Assembly (NCBI GenBank): GCA_023416055.1
Contig: JAEZIH010000076.1
Location: forward strand, 1 to 25,876
Origin: Pseudomonadota bacterium
GTDB lineage: Bacteria; Pseudomonadota; Alphaproteobacteria; Caulobacterales; Caulobacteraceae
Direction of reading: 5' to 3'
DNA length: 25,876 nt
Shown: positions 22,493 through 25,876 of the stretch, one piece after another
How the letters are laid out: each line of letters begins with the position of its first letter
How positions within the stretch are numbered: the first letter of the stretch is position 1
Notes under the pieces: generated by a model
Databases searched by the model: none
The model's input: the letters and a program-made list of their open reading frames with translations, nothing else
Told to the model about the DNA's origin: nothing
Position numbers and translations under genes: made by a program

Positions 22493-24199
22493 ATGGCCCG
22501 CATCCTGATCACCTCGGCCCTGCCGTACATCAACGGCATCAAGCATCTCGGCAACCTGGCCGGTTCGATGCTGCCGGCCGACGTCTGGGCGCGGTTCAAG
22601 CGGGCCCAGGGGCACGAGGTGCTCTACATCTGCGCCACCGACGAGCACGGCACCCCGGCCGAGCTGGCCGCCGCCGCCGCCGGGCAGGACGTGCGCACCT
22701 ATTGCGACGAGCAGCACGAGATCCAGAAGAAGGCCGGCGAGGCCTTCGGCCTGAGCTACGACTGGTTCGGCCGCTCGTCGAACGCGCCCAACCACCGCCT
22801 GACCCAGCATTTCGCCCGGGTGCTGGAGGACAACGGCCTGATCGAGGAACGGGTCGACCGGATGATCTATTCGGTCGACGACGGGCGCTTCCTGCCCGAC
22901 CGCTATGTCGAGGGCACCTGCCCGCATTGCGCCCACGTCGGCGCGCGCGGCGACCAGTGCGACAACTGCGGCCGGCTGCTGGACCCGACCGACCTGATCG
23001 ATCCCTATTCGGCGGTCTCGGGCAGCCGCAATCTGCAGGTGCGCGACACGCGGCACCTGTACCTGCTGCAGACGAAGCTGGCCGACCGCATCCGGGCGTG
23101 GATCGACAGCCGCGAGGGCTGGCAGACCCTGGCCAGGTCGATCGCCTACAAGCACCTCGACGAGGGGCTGATCGACCGGGGCATCACCCGCGACCTGAAA
23201 TGGGGCGTGCCGGTGGTGGCCGAGGACGGCGGCCCGCGCCCGGGGCTGGAGGGCAAGGTCTTCTACGTCTGGTTCGACGCTCCGATCGAATACATCGCCG
23301 CCACTGAGGAGTGGGCCGAGGCGACGGGCGGGACGTGGCGCGACTGGTGGCGCACCGACGAGGGCGCCGAGGATGTCCGCTACGTCCAGTTCATGGGCAA
23401 GGACAACGTCGCCTTTCACACCGTCAGCTTCCCGGCCACCATCCTCGGCTCGGGCGAGCCGTGGAAGACGGTCGACCAGCTCAAGGCCTTCAACTGGCTG
23501 AACTGGTACGGCGGCAAATTCTCCACCAGCCAGAAGCGCGGCGTGTTTATGGACCAGGCGCTGGAGCTGCTGCCGGCCGACTACTGGCGCTGGCGGCTGA
23601 CCGCCTATGGCCCCGAGCACTCCGACTCGGCCTTCACCTGGGAGGATTTCCAGGCCTCGACCAACAAGGACCTGGCCGACGTGCTGGGCAATTTCGTCAA
23701 CCGCATCGTCAAGTTCGCCGAGTCGAAATTCGGCGGCGTCGTCCCCGACGGCGGCGAGCCGGGCCCGCTGGAGGAGAAGCTGGCCGCCGACGTCGCGGCC
23801 GGCGTCGCCGAGGCCACCGCCGCCTTCGAGGCCATGGAGTTCCGCAAGGCCTGCCAGGCCCTGCGCGCGGTCTGGGTGCTGGGCAACGAGTATCTGCAGG
23901 AGGCGGCGCCGTGGACCGCCTTCAAGACCGACGTCGACCGCGCCGCGGTGGGGGTGCGCACCGGCCTGAACCTGGTGGGCCTGTTCGCCCGGCTGGCGGC
24001 GCCGGTGATGCCGTTCTCGGCGGAGAAGATCGCCGCCAGCGTCGGCTCGACCGATCTGTCGTGGCCGGCGGCCGACGAGCCCCTGCTGGACCGCCTGCCG
24101 CGCGGCGGCGCCGTGGCGGCGCAGGGCGTGCTGTTCGCCAAGATCGAGGACGCCCAGGTGGCGGAGTGGAGCGAACGCTTCGGCGGCGCCGAGGGCTGA
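22493..24199 (+). CDS. metG: Methionyl-tRNA synthetase
   Basis: A 568-residue class I aminoacyl-tRNA synthetase that charges tRNA-Met. The HIGH-type motif is in [14 protein letters not shown] (about residues 11-24). The inserted zinc knuckle has Cys143, Cys146, Cys156 and Cys159 (CPHC and CDNC). The KMSKS loop reads KFSTS at residues 342-346, and WFDAPIEY and [10 protein letters not shown] belong to the methionine-binding core. The C-terminal anticodon-binding helices follow, and no EMAP-like tRNA-binding domain is appended. The KFSTS version lacks the second Lys of KMSKS. I believe this variant recurs in related MetRS, but have not checked. A strong terminator follows the stop. Confidence 0.95.
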   Translation: MARILITSALPYINGIKHLGNLAGSMLPADVWARFKRAQGHEVLYICATDEHGTPAELAAAAAGQDVRTYCDEQHEIQKKAGEAFGLSYDWFGRSSNAPNHRLTQHFARVLEDNGLIEERVDRMIYSVDDGRFLPDRYVEGTCPHCAHVGARGDQCDNCGRLLDPTDLIDPYSAVSGSRNLQVRDTRHLYLLQTKLADRIRAWIDSREGWQTLARSIAYKHLDEGLIDRGITRDLKWGVPVVAEDGGPRPGLEGKVFYVWFDAPIEYIAATEEWAEATGGTWRDWWRTDEGAEDVRYVQFMGKDNVAFHTVSFPATILGSGEPWKTVDQLKAFNWLNWYGGKFSTSQKRGVFMDQALELLPADYWRWRLTAYGPEHSDSAFTWEDFQASTNKDLADVLGNFVNRIVKFAESKFGGVVPDGGEPGPLEEKLAADVAAGVAEATAAFEAMEFRKACQALRAVWVLGNEYLQEAAPWTAFKTDVDRAAVGVRTGLNLVGLFARLAAPVMPFSAEKIAASVGSTDLSWPAADEPLLDRLPRGGAVAAQGVLFAKIEDAQVAEWSERFGGAEG

Positions 24200-24225
24200 T
24201 CCCCCTCCGACCCTGAAACAGGAAA

Positions 24226-24253
24226 GGCCCGGAGCGCGCTCCGGGCCCTTTTT
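24226..24253 (+). terminator. Rho-independent terminator of metG
   Basis: GGCCCGGAGCG (24226-24236) is followed directly by its perfect complement CGCTCCGGGCC (24237-24247), giving a stem of about nine GC-rich pairs with a four-base loop, then C and five T (24249-24253). It lies 27 bp after the metG stop. It sits between convergent genes and nearly touches the TerC stop. An A-rich stretch on its left side could let it work, more weakly, in the other direction too. Confidence 0.92.
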
Positions 24254-24254
24254 G

Positions 24255-25100
24255 TCAACCCGCCGGGGTCGGAACCGGCTGCGTCGGGGGCGGCGCCTCA
24301 GCGGCGGGCGTCCCGTGCGCGGGCGCCGCGCTGTCCTCTTCCCCGCGCGTGCCGCGCAGGTGGTGGGCGGCCTCCTCCTCGCTAATGTCGAGGAAGGCCG
24401 GAGCGGCGGCGTTGAACTCCTCCATCCGGTCGGTGCGCACGATCACCGAGCGGGCGCCGTCCCAGATCATGTGCAGGGCGACGTAGAGGACGATCAGCAG
24501 GCCGACGTAGCCGATCCAGCGGTGCTTCGTCAGGATCCTGGCGATGAAGGTCGCCGCCACCCCCATCAGGCCGATCGACAGCACCAGGCCGAAGACCATG
24601 ATCCACGGATGCTCGTGCGCCGCGCCGGCCACGGCAAGCACATTGTCCAGCGACATGGTCACGTCGGCGATCATGATCTGCAGCAGGGCGGCCCCGAAGG
24701 ACTTGCGCTTGAGGCCCAGCTCCTCGGGCGACGGCCCCTTGCCGTGCTCGATCTGCATGGCCAGCTGCAGCTCGGCCTCGGCCTCGGCCTGGTCGTGGGT
24801 GGCCTGCTCGCGCAGCTCGCGCCACATCTTCCAGCACACCCACAGCAGCAGGAAGCCGCCGGCCAGCAGCAGGCCGACAATGGCCAGCAGCTGGACGGTG
24901 ATCAGGGCGAAGCCGATGCGCAGCACCACGGCCGCGGCGAGACCGATCAGGATGGCCTTCTTGCGTTGCTCGGGGGCCAGGGCCGCGGCGGCCAAGCCCA
25001 CGGCCACGGCGTTGTCGCCGGCCAGCACCAGGTCGATCATCAGCACCTGGCCGAGGGCGGCCAGCTGCGAGGCGAGTTCGGGGGAGCTGAGGAATTCCAT
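24255..25100 (-). CDS. TerC-family integral membrane protein
   Basis: A 281-residue protein with about seven membrane helices in two related halves. Each half carries the TerC acidic motif: LVLAGDNAVAVGLAAAAL near residue 25 and DVTMSLDNVLAVAGAAHEHP near residue 145. These Asp/Asn residues are thought to handle metal ions. Several TerC relatives export Mn2+ (the MeeF/MeeY group) and help load secreted enzymes. The loop at about 95-130 (EAEAELQLAMQIEHGKG) is long, acidic and cytosolic. The C-terminal 40 residues are Ala/Pro-rich and probably disordered. Tellurite resistance itself is not implied, since no other ter genes are seen. It converges with metG at the shared terminator. Confidence 0.85.
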   Translation of the reverse strand: MEFLSSPELASQLAALGQVLMIDLVLAGDNAVAVGLAAAALAPEQRKKAILIGLAAAVVLRIGFALITVQLLAIVGLLLAGGFLLLWVCWKMWRELREQATHDQAEAEAELQLAMQIEHGKGPSPEELGLKRKSFGAALLQIMIADVTMSLDNVLAVAGAAHEHPWIMVFGLVLSIGLMGVAATFIARILTKHRWIGYVGLLIVLYVALHMIWDGARSVIVRTDRMEEFNAAAPAFLDISEEEAAHHLRGTRGEEDSAAPAHGTPAAEAPPPTQPVPTPAG

Positions 25101-25151
25101 GGCCGCGCTCTAGGGGAGGAAGGGGCGGTTCGGCAAGCGGCCGGGAGCCGA

Positions 25152-25876
25152 TCAGGTTCCGGAGCGCGCCCGCGCCGCCTCGTAGAGGGCGATGGCGGCA
25201 GCGTTGGACACGTTCAGGCTCTCGAAGCCGCCGGGCATGGGGATGCGGGCCATGACCTCGCAGTGCTCGGCCACCAGCCGGCGGACACCGTCCCCCTCCG
25301 AGCCCATGACCAGCACCGTCGGGCGGTGGTCCAGCGCCTGCTCCAGCGTCAGTTCGGCGTCGCCGTCGAGGCCGACCGCGCGCCAGCCGAGGTCGTCCAG
25401 CCGCTCCAGCGCCCGGCTGAGGTTGGTCACGCGCGCGCACGGCAGGCGCTCGGTGGCCCCCGCCGCCGCCTTGGCCAGGGCCCCGGCGAGGGCGGGGGAG
25501 TGGCGGTCCTGCACCACGATTCCCCGCGCCCCGAAGGCCAGGGCCGAGCGGAAGATGGCGCCCACGTTCTGCGGATCGGTCAGCTGGTCCAGCATGACGA
25601 TGACGCCTTCGGCCGGCTCGGCCAGATCCTCCAGCGCCACGCCCTCCAGCGGGGCGACCTTGAAGGCCATGCCCTGGTGCACCGCCCCGGCGGGCAGCAT
25701 GCGGGCGAGGGCCTGGCCGTCGACGATCTCAACCCGGTGGCCGTGCGGGGCGAGGCGGTCGCGCTCAATCTCGGCGGCGCGCTCCTCGACCGCCAGCAGC
25801 CGGCCCATGCCCTTGCGGGCCGGGTTGGCCAGGGCCGCCAGCACCGGGTGACGCCCCCACAGCCAGTTGTCGGCGT
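25152..25876 (-). CDS. rlmB: SpoU-family 23S rRNA (guanosine-2'-O)-methyltransferase, RlmB-type (5' end outside window)
   Basis: The frame is open to the right edge, so the N-terminus is missing. Visible residues begin ADNWLWGRHPVLAAL, the usual start of the RlmB substrate-binding domain, so only a short leader is probably absent. About 241 residues are present. The catalytic SpoU domain has all three knot motifs: DQLTDPQNVGAIFRSA (motif 1), VLVMGSEGDGVR (motif 2) and IPMPGGFESLNVSNAAAIAL (motif 3), which bind S-adenosylmethionine in a trefoil knot. RlmB methylates the 2'-O of a guanosine in the peptidyl-transferase region of 23S rRNA. A TrmH-like tRNA methylase is the alternative, but the N-terminal domain favours RlmB. 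It lies 51 bp upstream of the TerC gene on the same strand. Confidence 0.88.
   Translation of the reverse strand, partial: ADNWLWGRHPVLAALANPARKGMGRLLAVEERAAEIERDRLAPHGHRVEIVDGQALARMLPAGAVHQGMAFKVAPLEGVALEDLAEPAEGVIVMLDQLTDPQNVGAIFRSALAFGARGIVVQDRHSPALAGALAKAAAGATERLPCARVTNLSRALERLDDLGWRAVGLDGDAELTLEQALDHRPTVLVMGSEGDGVRRLVAEHCEVMARIPMPGGFESLNVSNAAAIALYEAARARSGT

Noticed and set aside
1..25876. tRNA, rRNA or CRISPR arrays
   Set aside because: No cloverleaf sequence, rRNA segment or regularly spaced direct-repeat array was recognised on reading through; a tRNAscan or CRISPR search was not possible.

Overview
The window looks like a high-GC alphaproteobacterium of the order Caulobacterales, most likely Brevundimonas or a close relative. 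The strongest support is a probable orthologue of the Caulobacter c-di-GMP-controlled kinase ShkA next to an AmpG permease, which I remember as near neighbours in Caulobacter too. Caulobacterales-style palindromic intergenic repeats also occur. No search was run, so the genus is an inference.

Two unlike halves meet near 9,605. Bases 1 to about 9,604 are the right-hand part of an integrated genomic island whose left end lies outside the window. It is lower in GC and gene-poor, with small proteins, loose spacing and repeats. From the left it holds: the 3' part of a gene resembling the tRNA-guanine transglycosylase/DpdA superfamily; a 59-residue basic protein translationally coupled to a small HUH-endonuclease-like protein; a GAAC-rich tract; two small exported proteins; a CPBP-family membrane protease; a string of small plus-strand genes (a membrane-anchored protein, an 88-residue protein, a DUF4279 protein), each followed within a few bases by a copy of a hairpin repeat; a DUF6641 protein; a PolB-type DEDDy exonuclease; a doubtful ORF; and a large serine recombinase. 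The recombinase start codon lies only tens of bases from a truncated comM gene cut just before its Walker A motif. The recombinase therefore most likely carried the island into comM and split it.

Bases 9,605 to 25,876 are core chromosome: the comM 3' remnant, the hybrid kinase shkA, ampG, malic enzyme maeB (convergent with ampG), a spacer of about 800 bp with repeats, a probable methylglutaconyl-CoA hydratase (liuC-like), a DUF2200 protein, a bacterial lipocalin, the methylcrotonyl-CoA carboxylase beta subunit, a palindrome-rich spacer, a MATE exporter, metG with a strong terminator, a TerC-family transporter, and the 3' part of an RlmB-type rRNA methyltransferase.

The hydratase and carboxylase point to leucine/isovalerate catabolism. 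ShkA would link c-di-GMP to the stalk and cell-cycle phosphorelay, and AmpG recycles muropeptides. The best leads are the comM insertion, the DpdA-like fragment (a possible DNA-modification locus to the left), the coupled HUH pair, and the hairpin repeats that follow stop codons in the island.
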